Assembly: GCF_910592395.1 (NCBI RefSeq)
Contig: NC_088318.1
Span: 13,950,349 to 14,014,348, forward strand
Direction of reading: 5' to 3'
DNA length: 64,000 nt
Source: Lineus longissimus
Taxonomy: Eukaryota; Nemertea; Pilidiophora; Heteronemertea; Lineidae
Part shown: in pieces, positions 48,514 to 59,766 of the stretch
Layout: every line of letters starts with the position of its first letter
Numbering within the stretch: position 1 is the first letter of the stretch
Translations under genes and position numbers: made by a program
Notes under the pieces: model-generated
The model's input: only the letters and a program-made list of their open reading frames with translations
Told to the model about the DNA's origin: nothing
Database searches by the model: none

Positions 48514-50376
48514 TTAGAGCAAAACACTCTGTTCGCCATCAAGCTCGACGTTCAGTTTAATTCTCTTGAACCTCTGTGGATTCAGCACAGCGAGTCGGAT
48601 CCTTTTTCTTGTTTTGCTGCAGAGGTATATGATCCTCCGGAACCAGCGCCCAAAACGGTCATCCAACAAGATGGCGATGTCCAGGCGCCGCAGAGTCAGA
48701 CAGAGCTCTTTCTGTTTTCCCATCTCGTCGGAGAGCGTCGACATGATCGCGATGAGATAGTTCAACAACATGACCGCCGAGGCGTAAAAATACGTGATGT
48801 GCGCCAACATGACGTAGCTTGTGAGATCTGTGAAGGTGAAGGTACCACTTTCGATAAGAAACAGTGAATAGATACTCGTTGCGAGATTGCTGAAGTTCGT
48901 ATCGGTGTGCGGCAAACAAATCATAAAGAAATATGCATAAATCACCCAAATGAACACCGTAAAGAAGGCGAATTTTATCAGCGTTGTCGCCATCTTTTGT
49001 AAAGTTATCGCGAAGAGTCCGAAAATTGGCAAAAGTTCCAATATGTACATGAAGGACATTAGAATCAGAGGAAGAGAAATTGCCTTGGCCAGGTTGATGG
49101 AGTCCGGATCCGACTTCTTGGAAAAGTAGAAGTTTGTCAAACTGACCACTGCCAGCAAATCCTGGATCACTCTGTAGAATACAGTATAAGATACGTACTT
49201 TCTGAAAATATGCAAGAACCCTCCGTGGAGCTTCCACCTGTCTTTTTCAAGGACGTAATATGTGAATTCTACGATATCATAGGCTATTATAAGCCAGCTC
49301 AAGTAGACGGACAGATCGGAGAAGAACAGCGTGAAGTCGATGGGTGGGTCATCTCCGCCCGCTTTACAGAGACGGTAATTTGGTTCCAAAATGCAGTTAA
49401 GGGTTCGGTTTATCATCAACTTCGGGTCCAACACCACTAGACTTACGAGGAACATGATCCTCACGAAGAACCAAAAAATAATAAACGGAATGGCGCGAAT
49501 AAACTTCCGTGTGATCCATTGCTGTACGACGGGATGTTGATGGATCTTGTTTTCGTCGAAGCTTTTCAGCATGTTCGGCGTCAACATCCGGATGAAACGA
49601 AGCGGCGAGCGTAGTTCCCTCTTTCGGCTGAAACCACTCTCGTAGTCATCGATATCATAATCAGCGTATGTACACATCCCAACCTCATCAATGACTTCGT
49701 AATATATTTCCTTCGTTTCTAAGATTATCCGGAAAAGTCCGAACGTCCCGTATTTCGCAGCGGCTTCTAGCGGTCGAAAGCCTAAAACATCTTCGTGGAA
49801 GAGAAGTTTCTTTAACGTTCCGACATCATACATATTCATCACTGCCTTCAGCATTTCCATATACATATATTCAAAGCCGTCAGCACAGTTGCAGGCTCTG
49901 ACCAGCGTGTGAATGACGTTACATCCTTCAATATCGGTCTTCAAGACATTCGCCCCGTCTTTGAGCATGCACACAAAAACCCTTCGCGATGCACTAGCTG
50001 CAGCGACACAAAGTGGCGTCTCAAACTCAATGTGGCTGTTATCTTTACGCAAATCCTTCAACTTTTTCGAATACGGTGGGCAGTAAAGAAACTTCTTGTT
50101 CAGAAGGCCTAATTTTTCATCTGTTCCACATTTCATCATGTTGTTGTAACCCTCGACGTCGTCCGATTTTAAGATATCATACCACGCCTTAAATTTGTCC
50201 ATGTGTAGCGGGTTCATCAGCGTATCATAATCTCTCTCATTTGGGTTGTAGTACCCCATGTCAGACAACGAGATGTCGTTCGATTCGCTTTTGCTCGACC
50301 CAGCGGGCCAGTTCGGGGTGTTCTCGTCTGAGACGACCCTGGGGTCGTCCATGCCGTGCTTCTCATTGGGATCCAT
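48514..50376 (-). CDS. Ankyrin / six-TM TRP-like channel, copy 1 (620 aa, intronless)
   Basis: One uninterrupted frame from ATG GAT CCC to the stop. Residues 1-110 are polar. Residues ~115-225 carry ankyrin-like helices (ETPLCVAAASASRRVF, GANV, GCNVIHTLV, GFRPLEAAAKYG). Hydrophobic segments lie at ~292-316 (S1), 352-377 (S2), 394-418 (S3), 429-453 (S4) and 466-488 (S5), then a pore-loop-like SNLATSIYSLFLIESG (~496-511) and S6 at ~519-547 ending NYLIAIMSTLSDEM, followed by a basic cytoplasmic tail. This is the layout of TRP cation channels, nearest in style to TRPV (DxxGCNVIH ankyrin phrase, LLNYLIAIM S6 end), but the filter is divergent. A plasma-membrane cation channel is inferred; ligand and selectivity are unknown. 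An acceptor-like ttctatttctag lies 14 bp upstream, so a 5' UTR intron is possible. Confidence 0.9.
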   Translation of the reverse strand: MDPNEKHGMDDPRVVSDENTPNWPAGSSKSESNDISLSDMGYYNPNERDYDTLMNPLHMDKFKAWYDILKSDDVEGYNNMMKCGTDEKLGLLNKKFLYCPPYSKKLKDLRKDNSHIEFETPLCVAAASASRRVFVCMLKDGANVLKTDIEGCNVIHTLVRACNCADGFEYMYMEMLKAVMNMYDVGTLKKLLFHEDVLGFRPLEAAAKYGTFGLFRIILETKEIYYEVIDEVGMCTYADYDIDDYESGFSRKRELRSPLRFIRMLTPNMLKSFDENKIHQHPVVQQWITRKFIRAIPFIIFWFFVRIMFLVSLVVLDPKLMINRTLNCILEPNYRLCKAGGDDPPIDFTLFFSDLSVYLSWLIIAYDIVEFTYYVLEKDRWKLHGGFLHIFRKYVSYTVFYRVIQDLLAVVSLTNFYFSKKSDPDSINLAKAISLPLILMSFMYILELLPIFGLFAITLQKMATTLIKFAFFTVFIWVIYAYFFMICLPHTDTNFSNLATSIYSLFLIESGTFTFTDLTSYVMLAHITYFYASAVMLLNYLIAIMSTLSDEMGKQKELCLTLRRLDIAILLDDRFGRWFRRIIYLCSKTRKRIRLAVLNPQRFKRIKLNVELDGEQSVLL

Positions 50377-51918
50377 TCTGAGGGCGGCCGCTAGAAATAG
50401 AAAGAATAATATGTTACAAATAATTACACGGATACATCTGGTCCAGTGGTGCAGTTACAGTTCCAGACATGTGCTTTAAAAAAAGATATGAAAAACTGGA
50501 TTGTGATTTCCCTCGTGTATCGAAACAGGCGGCGGAGAGTAATGAGTCACAGTTCGATCCAGTCCAGTGTTCCTCGATCAAGGGTTTTAAAGGCCGTTCG
50601 TCAAAAATTAAAAATTTGTAAGTGAATTTGAAAACTTGCAACTGCGTCAATATGTACAGAATACATGTACATGTATATTTTATCATTGCCGTTGTGAAGA
50701 CAGGCATACAAATTCTATAAGAATACAAAGTTTCAGCAAATTTGCATACGTGATACATGTAACTGCACTACGGCATTGTGTATAACTGCATTTCTATTTC
50801 CCTGAGACACAATTAAATACGAACGGTGTACCCTTTTAAGGTGAGCAACGATACGTAAAGAAGAACGTAAGACAGATTCAAAAAGCTGATAAATGTTTAT
50901 CGTGCGTTTCGCAAACTAAGTGTTCATAGATGTCTGCCCAAGCTTCATGGTGTGCCTGTGAGAAAAGGACTCGGGTGGATCTTCGGGACGACCAATTCCC
51001 TTTAACATGAGTAGTCACAACACTAATTGATATCATTCATCATATCAAATGATGCGTGTACATGTTGTATATGCATGGGCGGGGAACAACCAAAACAATT
51101 CATCGATATTGATCGGTAGTTAAGGTATATTCAGCTTGACGATACACTTGCGCACTTTTAGCATGCATTCCATTTAGATGCAAAATTTTTAAAAAATGTG
51201 GATTTTACTGGAGCGCTGCATTCATAATGTGACTTCCAACGTAACGCACACTGTATACGTGTTTACACTGATAGGGACAGTGCAAGTATCAATGTACTAC
51301 TTGAGACGCTTCGAATTGATAGTCAATATTTCGTAAAGGGGGTCGAGTGGAAGGCCATTGTCAGCATCTGCTGTTTTAGAGACTGCAAATGTACTTCTCG
51401 CTGTAGAAATATAATGTAGTCATAAGGCGAAATGACAAAAGGCAACTTGGCATCAGGCATATTGACTTTAGGCTGTGGCATGCTACTTGACATGCCACGT
51501 CTGTGAAAAACTTCATCGGCCGATGTTAAAGTATTTTTCCTTTTTTTTATGTGTTTGGAACATACCTCTCTCACCTATGTGCGCCTGATCGGCGAACAAT
51601 AGTAACGAAAAGGGTGAAGACTCTCTCGGGTTCTCCTTCAAAATAACAATCCAATTATTTTTGTATTTGAATGTGGCGCGGAGGAACTTGAAAAACGCTT
51701 GACACTATTTCTTTGCATGTTTGGCAATATAGTATACGGCCTACCTAAACTGAATTCAATACAGTCCGTTCTAGCAAATGCCATCGTTCAAATACATAAT
51801 ATGAAATATTTCATTGAATTCTCATCACGAGTGACCTAGACGCAGTGAAAATAGCCCGGCATTCACGAAGCTAAAAAAATTAACCACCCATCAGTCCAAG
51901 CAACCGAAGTCAAGCGAC

Positions 51919-52189
51919 GCGCATACGTCGCGAGCTATTTTATTCGCTGCAAACTGCGACGGGGCCACGAAATCGTCGTGTGGACATCGCTCTGTCACAG
52001 GTCGAAGCGAATAAAGCGCCGCTAACGAGCGATTAAAGTGGCAGGTACCTGCGATAATAATCTGCGATCAAAACTAGCGATCTCCTGTTTTACCCGCAGA
52101 CGAGTGCTCTTTTGTGGCACATAGCAGCGTTATATAATCGCAGGTAGCAGTGACTAAAATCGTTCGTGTGCGGGGCGCTTTAGGCTGAC
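51919..52189. repeat. MITE-like element in channel unit 1
   Basis: The left end (gcgcatacgtcgcgagctat, then tttattcgctgc) and the right end (cagtgactaaaatcgttcg, then tgtgcggggcgc) are inverted relatives, matching the family at 42186-42315, with a longer internal part. It lies about 1.5 kb upstream of the copy 1 gene. Confidence 0.65.
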
Positions 52190-53211
52190 TGAACATTTGC
52201 AATAACACAGCAGCTTGTCGAGGTTTCTCCTCTGATGAAATAAGAAGAGAATCCTTAAAACAGACAAAAACAACCGATGGATTTAAGCTACCAAATTCGA
52301 AAAACTTGTTACCTTGGCATCAACGAAACCAACTTTTTGAGTGAACGAGTGTCCCACAGTTACGTGACTTGCAAGCGATCTCCGCCGAACATCACAAGTG
52401 GCGAATGGATTCGCACAAAATGAACCACAAAACAATCTGACCAGAACACGGATAACTTGTTCGCTGGGTTGACGCAATTAGCAATCGAGACGATGGCATT
52501 GTTCTACATTTACAGTGTACATCGTAATTGGTTTGTTTAAATACCGCGTTGACATGGCGACCAACGATTCGCTATCATTGTAAAGAGTGACTTATCTACA
52601 AAATGATATTTGTTCAATTTGTTTAAAAGCGCGTCAGTGCTTATTTTAAACTCTTTTTCACATTATTTTACCATATTCAGTTACAGGAACTCGGACCATT
52701 GGCAACCCAGAGTCTCGTCGCATTGTACATTACTGACAGTTGTGCATGTAGCCCGTATAATCATATTTTATAATGCAATATTTAAGAACAGTCATAGTCA
52801 AGAAGGAAGAAAACGCATTAACGGAAATTTTGAAAAAATAAAAGCAACTGGGACTTTACTCCCGGGACTACTGTAGTACTCGTCGGGCCATGTCGTGACT
52901 AACTAACTGTTCGATCATTTTTAGATATACATGTACAAGACACCACAGCGGGAGGGGCGGAACTGTCTTTCAAAAGGATCAAAACGCCACAATGGCAAAA
53001 CCATTACAAAGTGGGGCGCCACCGGCCGGTCTCTTTAACCTCTTAAAGGGCAATGGTATGCTGGGTAATACAGTACAGTATTCCGTGGTAAGTTGCATGA
53101 TGGCAGCGAGCTTTACGGATAGTATAGATAAATCATGCTCTGCACTCTGGCGGCAGCCACACATGTAGATAAATTGACAACGTGTATAAGACAGAATTAT
53201 AAATGTATCGC

Positions 53212-55074
53212 TTAGAGCAAAACACGCTGTTCGCCATCAAGCTCGACGTTCAGTTTAATTCTCTTGAACCTCTGTGGATTCAGCACAGCGAGTCGGATCC
53301 TTTTTCTTGTTTTGCTGCAGAGGTATATGATCATCCGGAACCAGCGCCCAAAACGGTCATCCAACAAGATGGCGATGTCCAGGCGCCGCAGAGTCAGACA
53401 GAGCTCTTTCTGTTTTCCCATCTCGTCGGAGAGCGTCGACATGATCGCGATGAGATAGTTCAACAACATGACCGCCGAGGCGTAATAATACGTGATGTGC
53501 GCCAACATGACGTAGCTTGTGAGATCTGTGAAGTTGAAGTTACCACTTTCGATAAGAAACAGTGTATAGATACTCGTTCCGAGATTGCTGAAGTTCGTAT
53601 CGGTGTGCGGCAAACAAATCATAAAGAAATATGCATAAATCACCCAAATGAACACCGTAAAGAAGGCGAATTTTATCAGCGTTGTCGCCATCTTTTGTAA
53701 AGTTATCGCGAAGAGTCCGAAAATTGGCAAAAGTTCCAATATGTACATGAAGGACATTAGAATCAGGGGAAGAGAAACTGCCTTGGCCATGTTGATGGAG
53801 TCCGGATCCGACTTCTTGGAAACGTAGAAGTTTGACAAACTGACCATTGCCAGCAAATACTGGATCACTCTGTAGAATACAGTATAAGAAACGTACTTTC
53901 TGAAAATATGGAAGAACCCTCCGTGGAGCTTCCACCTGTCTTTTTCAAGGACGTAATATGTGAATTCTACGATATCATAGGCTATTATAAGCCAGCTCAA
54001 GTAGACAGACAGATCGGAGAAGAACAGCGTGAAGTCGATGGGTGGGTCATCTCCGCCCGCTTTACAGAGACGGTAATTTGGTTCCGAAATGCAGTTAAGG
54101 GTTCGGTTTATCATCAACTTCGGGTCCAACACCACTAGACTTACGAGGAACATGATCCTCACGAAGAACCAAAAAATAATAAACGGAATGGCGCGAATAA
54201 ACTTCCGTGTGATCCATTGCTGTACGACGGGATGTTGATGGATCTTGTTTTCGTCGAAGCTTTTCAGCATGTTCGGCGTCAACATCCGGATGAAACGAAG
54301 CGGCGAGCGTAGCTCCCTCTTTCGGCTGGAACCACTTTCGTAGTCATCTATATCATAATCAGCGTATGTACACATCCCAACCTCAGCAATGACTTCGTAA
54401 TATATTTCCTTCGTTTCTAAGATTATCCGGAAAAGTCCGAACGTCCCGTATTTCGCAGCGGCCTCTAGTGGTCGAAAGCCTAACACATCTTCGTGGAAGA
54501 GGAGTTTCTTTAACGTTCCGACATCATATATATTCATCACTGCCTTCAGCATTTCCATATACATATATTCAAAGCCGTCAGCACAGTTGCAGGCTCTGAC
54601 CAGCGTGTGAATGACGTTACATCCTTCAATATCGGTATTCAAGACATTCGCCCCGTCTTTGAGCATGCACACAAAAACCCTTCGCGATGCACTAGCTGCA
54701 GCGACACAAAGTGGCGTCTCAAACTCAATGCGGCTGTTTTCTTCACGCAAATCCTTCAACTTTTTCGAATACGATGGGCAGTAAAGAAACCTCTTGTTCA
54801 GAAGGCCTAATTTTTCATCTGTTCCACATTTCATCATGTTGTTGTAACCCTCGACGTCGTCCGATTTTAAGATATCATACCACGCCTTAAATTTGTCCAT
54901 GTGTAGCGGGTTCATCAGCGTATCATAATCTCTCTCATTTGGGTTGTAGTACCCCATGTCAGACAACGGGATGTCGTTCGATTCGCTTTTGCTCGACCCA
55001 GCGGGCCAGTTCGGGGTGTTCTCGACTGAGAAGAACCTAGGGTCGTCCTTGCCGTGCTTCTCATTGGGATCCAT
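53212..55074 (-). CDS. Ankyrin / six-TM TRP-like channel, copy 2 (620 aa, intronless)
   Basis: Same length and architecture as copy 1. The ATG at 55074 is chosen because the frame upstream is open only from a GTG and runs through an acceptor-like ttctacttctag present in all copies. It differs from copy 1 at about two dozen residues, mostly conservative. Notable ones are in the pore region (GTSIYTLFLIESGNFNF against ATSIYSLFLIESGTFTF), at the end of S3 (NFYVSKK) and in the tail (a Met replacing Arg after GRWFR). All six hydrophobic segments and the ankyrin-like part are intact and no frameshift is seen, so it is presumably functional. Confidence 0.9.
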   Translation of the reverse strand: MDPNEKHGKDDPRFFSVENTPNWPAGSSKSESNDIPLSDMGYYNPNERDYDTLMNPLHMDKFKAWYDILKSDDVEGYNNMMKCGTDEKLGLLNKRFLYCPSYSKKLKDLREENSRIEFETPLCVAAASASRRVFVCMLKDGANVLNTDIEGCNVIHTLVRACNCADGFEYMYMEMLKAVMNIYDVGTLKKLLFHEDVLGFRPLEAAAKYGTFGLFRIILETKEIYYEVIAEVGMCTYADYDIDDYESGSSRKRELRSPLRFIRMLTPNMLKSFDENKIHQHPVVQQWITRKFIRAIPFIIFWFFVRIMFLVSLVVLDPKLMINRTLNCISEPNYRLCKAGGDDPPIDFTLFFSDLSVYLSWLIIAYDIVEFTYYVLEKDRWKLHGGFFHIFRKYVSYTVFYRVIQYLLAMVSLSNFYVSKKSDPDSINMAKAVSLPLILMSFMYILELLPIFGLFAITLQKMATTLIKFAFFTVFIWVIYAYFFMICLPHTDTNFSNLGTSIYTLFLIESGNFNFTDLTSYVMLAHITYYYASAVMLLNYLIAIMSTLSDEMGKQKELCLTLRRLDIAILLDDRFGRWFRMIIYLCSKTRKRIRLAVLNPQRFKRIKLNVELDGEQRVLL

Positions 55075-56453
55075 TCTGAGGGCGGCCGCTAGAAGTAGAA
55101 AGAATAATATGTTACAAATAATTACACGGATACATCTGGTCCAGTGGTGCACGTGGGACCCATGCCAAACATCGGCTATTCCGGGCGTCTAGTCTATTTT
55201 AAATGTAGTAATGAAAATTGTGTATAAAGGTGCAAAATTACAGTTCCAGACATGTGCCATAAAAAAAGATATGAAAAACTGGATTGTGATTTCCCTTGTG
55301 TATCGAAACAGGCGGCGGAGAGTAATGAGTCACAGTTCGATCCAGTCCAGTGTTCCTCGATCAAGGGTTTTAAAGGCCGTTCGTCAAAAATTAAAAATTT
55401 GTAAGTGAATTTGAAAACTTGCTACTGCGTCAATATGTACAGAATACATGTACATGTATATTTTATCATTGCCGTTGTGAAGACAGGCATACAAATTCTA
55501 TAAGAATACAAACTTTCAGCAAATTTGCATGCGTGATACATGTAACTGCACTACGGCATTGTGTATAACTGCATTTCTATTTCCCTGAGACACAATTAAA
55601 TACGAACGGTGTACCCCTTTAAGGTGAGCAACGATACGTAAAGAACGTAAGACAGATTCAAAAAGCTGATAAATGTTTATCGTGTGTTTCGCAAACTTAG
55701 TGTTCGTATATGTCTGCCCAAGCTTCATGGTGTGCCTGTGAGAAAAGGACTCGGGTGGATCTTCGGGACGACCAGTTCCCTTTAACATGAGTCGTCACAA
55801 CACTAATTCATATCAAACATCATATCAAATGATGCGTGTATAGGGCCTATGCATAGGCAGGGAACAACCAAAACAATTCATCGATATTCAGCTTGACGAT
55901 ACACTTGCGCAATTATAGCATGCATTCCATTAGATGCAAAATTTCAAAAAAAATGTGGATTTTACTGGAGCGCTGCATTCATAATGTGGCTTCCAACGTA
56001 ACGCACACTGTTTACGTGTTTACTCTGATAGGGACAGTGCAAGTATAAATGTACTACTTGAGACTCTTCGAATTGATAGTCAATATTTCGTAAAGGGGGT
56101 CGAGTGGAAGGCCATTGTCAGCATCTGCTGTTTTAGAGACCGCAAATGTACTTCTCGCTGTAGAAATATAATGTAGTCATAAGGCGAAATGACAAAAGGC
56201 AACTTGGCATCAGGCATATTGATTTTAGGCTATAGCATGCTACTAGACATGCCATGTCTGTGAAAAACTTCATCGGTCGATGTTAAAGTATTTTTCCTTT
56301 TTTTTATGTGTTTGGAACATACCTCTCCCACCTATGTGCGCCTGATCGGCGAAAAATGGTAACGGAAAGGGTGAAGACTCTCTCGAGTTCTCCTTCAAAA
56401 TAACAATCCAATTATGTTTTGTATTTGAATGTGGCGCGGAGGAACTTGAACAA

Positions 56454-56706
56454 CGCCGCGAGCTATTTAAGTCGCTGCAAACTGCAACGGGGCCACGAAA
56501 TCTTCGTGTAGACATCGCTCTGTCACAGTTCGAAGCAACTAAAGCGCCGCGCCATCGAGCGATTAAAGTGGCAGGTACCTGCGATAATAATCTGCGATCA
56601 AAACTAGCGATCTCCTGTTTTACCCGCAGACGAGTGCTCTTTTGTGGCACATAGCAGCGTTATATAATCGCAGGTAGCAGTGTAAATCGCTCGTGTGCGG
56701 GGCACT
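56454..56706. repeat. MITE-like element in channel unit 2, left edge at a deletion
   Basis: Same element as in units 1 and 3, but its left end joins directly to sequence lying ~230 bp further left in the other units (gaacaacgc/cgcgagc), so its first bases and that flank are missing. Confidence 0.6.
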
Positions 56707-57757
56707 TTAGGCTGACTGAACATTTGCAATATCAAAACAGCTTGTCGAGGTTTCTCCTCTGATGAAATAAGAAGAGAATCCTTAAAACAGACAAAAACAA
56801 CCGACGGATTTAAGCTACCAAAATTCGAAAAACGTGTTACCTTGGCATCAACGAAACCAACCTTTTTGAGTGAACGAGTGTCCCACAGTTACTTGACTTG
56901 CAAGCGATCTCCGGCGAACGTCACAAGTGGCGAATGGATTCAGCCGGGAAAGCACAAACAATCTTACCAGAACACGGATATATTGAACGCTGGGTTGACG
57001 CAATCAACAGCCGAGACAGAAAATCAACAAGTTCTGTTCAAATGATGGCATTGTTCCACATTTACAGTGTAACTGGTTTGTTTAAGTGCCGCGTTGACAT
57101 GGCAACCAACGATTCGATATCATTGTAAACAGTGACTTATCTACAAAACGATATTTGTTCAGTTTGTTTAAAAGTGCGTCAGTGCTTTTTTAAAACTCTT
57201 TTCACATTATTTTACAATGTTCAATTACAGGAACTCGGACCATTGGCAACCCAGAGTCTCGTCGCATTGTACATTACTGACAGCTGTGCATATGTAGCCC
57301 GTATAATCATATTTTATAATGCAATATTTAAGAACAGTCATAGTCAAGAAGGAAAAAAACGCATTAACGGAAATTTTGAAAAAATAAAAGCAACTGGGAC
57401 TTTACTCCCGGGACTACTGTAGTACTCGTCGGGCCATGTCGTGACTAACTTACTGTTCGATCATTTTTAGATATACATGTACAAGACACCACAGCGGGAG
57501 GGGCGGAACTGTCTTTCAAAAGGATCAAAACGCCACAATGGCAAAACCATTACAAAGTGGGGCGCCACCGGCCGGTCTCTCTAACCTCTTGAAGGGCAAT
57601 GGTATGCTGGGTAATACAGTACAGTATTCCGTGGTAAGTTGCATGATGGCAGCGAGCTTTACGGATAGTATAGATAAATCATGCTCTGCACTCTGGCGGC
57701 AGCCACACATGTAGATAAATTGACAACGTGTATGAGACAGAATTATAAATGTATCGC

Positions 57758-59620
57758 TTAGAGCAAAACACTCTGTTCGCCATCAAGCTCGACGTTCAGT
57801 TTAATTCTCTTGAACCTCTGTGGATTCAGCACAGCCAGTCGGATCCTTTTTCTTGTTTTGCTGCAGAGGTATATGATCCTCCGGAACCAGCGCCCAAAAC
57901 GGTCATCCAACAAGATGGCGATGTCCAGGCGCCGCAGAGTCAGACAGAGCTCTTTCTGTTTTCCCATCTCGTCGGAAATCGTCGACATGATCGCGATGAG
58001 ATAGTTCAACAACATGACCGCCGAGGCGTAATAATACGTGATGTGCGCCAACATGACGTAGCTTGTGAGAATTGTGAAGTTGAAGTTACCACTTTCGATA
58101 AGAAACAGTGTATAGATACTCGTTCCGAGATTGCTGAAGTTCGTATCGGTGTGCGGCAAACAAATCATAAAGAAATATGCATAAATCACCCAAATGAACA
58201 CCGTAAAGAAGGTGAATTTTATCAGCGTTGTCGCCATCTTTTGTAAAGTTATCGCGAAGAGTCCAAAATTAGGCAAAAGTTCCAACATGTAAATGAAGGA
58301 CATTAGAATCAGGGGAAGAGAAACTGCCTTGGCCAGGTTGATGGAGTCCGGATCCGACTTGATGGAAAAGTAGAAGTTTGTCAAACTGACCACTGCCAGC
58401 AAATCCTGGATCACTCTGTAGAATACAGTATAAGATACGTACTTTCTGAAAATATGCAAGAACCCTCCGTGGAGCTTCCACCTGTCTTTTTCAAGGACGT
58501 AATATGTGAATTCTACGATATCATAGGCTATTATAAGCCAGCTCAAGTAGACGGACAGATCGGAGAAGAACAGCGTGAAGTTGATGGGTGGGTCATCTCC
58601 GGCCCCGCTACAGCTACGGTGACCTGGTTCCGAAATGCAGTTCAAGCTTCGGTTTATCATCAACCCTGGGTCCAACACCACTAGACTTACGAGGAACATG
58701 ATCCTCACGCTGAACCAAAAAATGATAAACGGAATGGCGCGAATAAACTTCCGTGTGATCCATTGCTGTACGACGGGATGTTGATGGATCTTGTTTTCGT
58801 CGAAGCTTTTCAGCATGTTCGGCGTCAACATCCGGATGAAACGAAGCGGCGAGCGTAGCTCCCTCTTTCGGCTGGAACCACTTTCGTAGTCATCGACATC
58901 ATAATCAGCGTATGTACACATCCCGACCTCATCAATGACTTCGTAATATATTTCCTTCGTTTCTAAGATTATCCGGAAAAGTCCGAAAGTCCCGTATTTC
59001 GCAGCGGCCTCTAGCGGTCGAAAGCCTAAAACATCTTCGTGGAAGAGGAGTTTCTTTAACGTTCCGACATCATACATATTCATCACTGCCTTCAGCATTT
59101 CCATATACATATATTCAAAGCCGTCAACACAGTTACAGGCTCTGACCAGCGTGTGAATGACGTTACATCCTTCAATATCGGTATTCAAGACATTCGCCCC
59201 GTCTTTGAGCATGCACACAAAAACCCTTCGCGATGCACTAGCTGCAGCGACACAAAGTGGCGTCTCAAACTCAATGCGGCTGTTATCTTTTCGCAAATCC
59301 TTCAACTTTTTCGAATACGCTGTGCAGTAAAGAAACTTCTTGTTCAGAAGGCCTAATTTTTCATCTGTTTCACATTTCATCATGTTGTTGTAACCCTCGA
59401 CGTCGTCCGATTTTAAGATATCATACCACGCCTTAAATTTGTCCATGTGTAGCGGGTTCATCAGCGTATCATAATCTCTCTCATTTGGGTTGTAGTACCC
59501 CATGTCAGATAACGGGATGTCGTTCGATTCGCTTTTGCTCGACCCAGCGGGCCAGTTCGGGGTGTTCTCGTCTGAGAAGACCCTGGGGTCGTCCATGCCG
59601 TGCTTCTCATTGGGATCCAT
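57758..59620 (-). CDS. Ankyrin / six-TM TRP-like channel, copy 3 (620 aa, intronless)
   Basis: Same length and layout as copies 1 and 2. Most of it is nearly identical to them, but codons ~318-347, the predicted outer S1-S2 loop, carry about ten substitutions (GLMINRSLNCISEP and GHRSCSGAGDD against KLMINRTLNCILEP and NYRLCKAGGDD). The pore region follows copy 2 (GTSIYTLFLIESGNFNF) with an additional Ile (FTILTSY). No stop or frameshift is present. The two loop cysteines are kept. A plasma-membrane cation channel is inferred, as for the other copies. Confidence 0.9.
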   Translation of the reverse strand: MDPNEKHGMDDPRVFSDENTPNWPAGSSKSESNDIPLSDMGYYNPNERDYDTLMNPLHMDKFKAWYDILKSDDVEGYNNMMKCETDEKLGLLNKKFLYCTAYSKKLKDLRKDNSRIEFETPLCVAAASASRRVFVCMLKDGANVLNTDIEGCNVIHTLVRACNCVDGFEYMYMEMLKAVMNMYDVGTLKKLLFHEDVLGFRPLEAAAKYGTFGLFRIILETKEIYYEVIDEVGMCTYADYDVDDYESGSSRKRELRSPLRFIRMLTPNMLKSFDENKIHQHPVVQQWITRKFIRAIPFIIFWFSVRIMFLVSLVVLDPGLMINRSLNCISEPGHRSCSGAGDDPPINFTLFFSDLSVYLSWLIIAYDIVEFTYYVLEKDRWKLHGGFLHIFRKYVSYTVFYRVIQDLLAVVSLTNFYFSIKSDPDSINLAKAVSLPLILMSFIYMLELLPNFGLFAITLQKMATTLIKFTFFTVFIWVIYAYFFMICLPHTDTNFSNLGTSIYTLFLIESGNFNFTILTSYVMLAHITYYYASAVMLLNYLIAIMSTISDEMGKQKELCLTLRRLDIAILLDDRFGRWFRRIIYLCSKTRKRIRLAVLNPQRFKRIKLNVELDGEQSVLL

Positions 59621-59766
59621 TCTGAGGGCGGCCGCTAGAAGTAGAAAGAATAATATGTTACAAATAATTACACGGATACATCTGGTCTAGTGGCAAGGGT
59701 CTAGTGGTGTACGTGGGACCCATGCCAAACATCGGCTATTCCAGGCGTCTAGTCTATTTTTAATGT

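Noticed and set aside
52610-52876. Plus-strand frames of 88-96 codons repeated between units (also 57132-57422)
   Set aside because: They are in duplicated non-coding flank, poor in composition, and differ in their 5' parts; duplication alone explains the similarity.
53203-53700. Plus-strand 165-codon frames conserved in channel units (also 57749-58246, 48505-48867)
   Set aside because: They lie wholly antisense to the channel coding sequence and are conserved only because the sense strand is; no independent support.
55075-55152. Upstream in-frame extension of channel copy 2 that looks like a signal peptide
   Set aside because: It starts at GTG, not ATG, and crosses an acceptor-like ttctacttctag that all three copies share; ATG at 55074 gives equal lengths of 620 aa.
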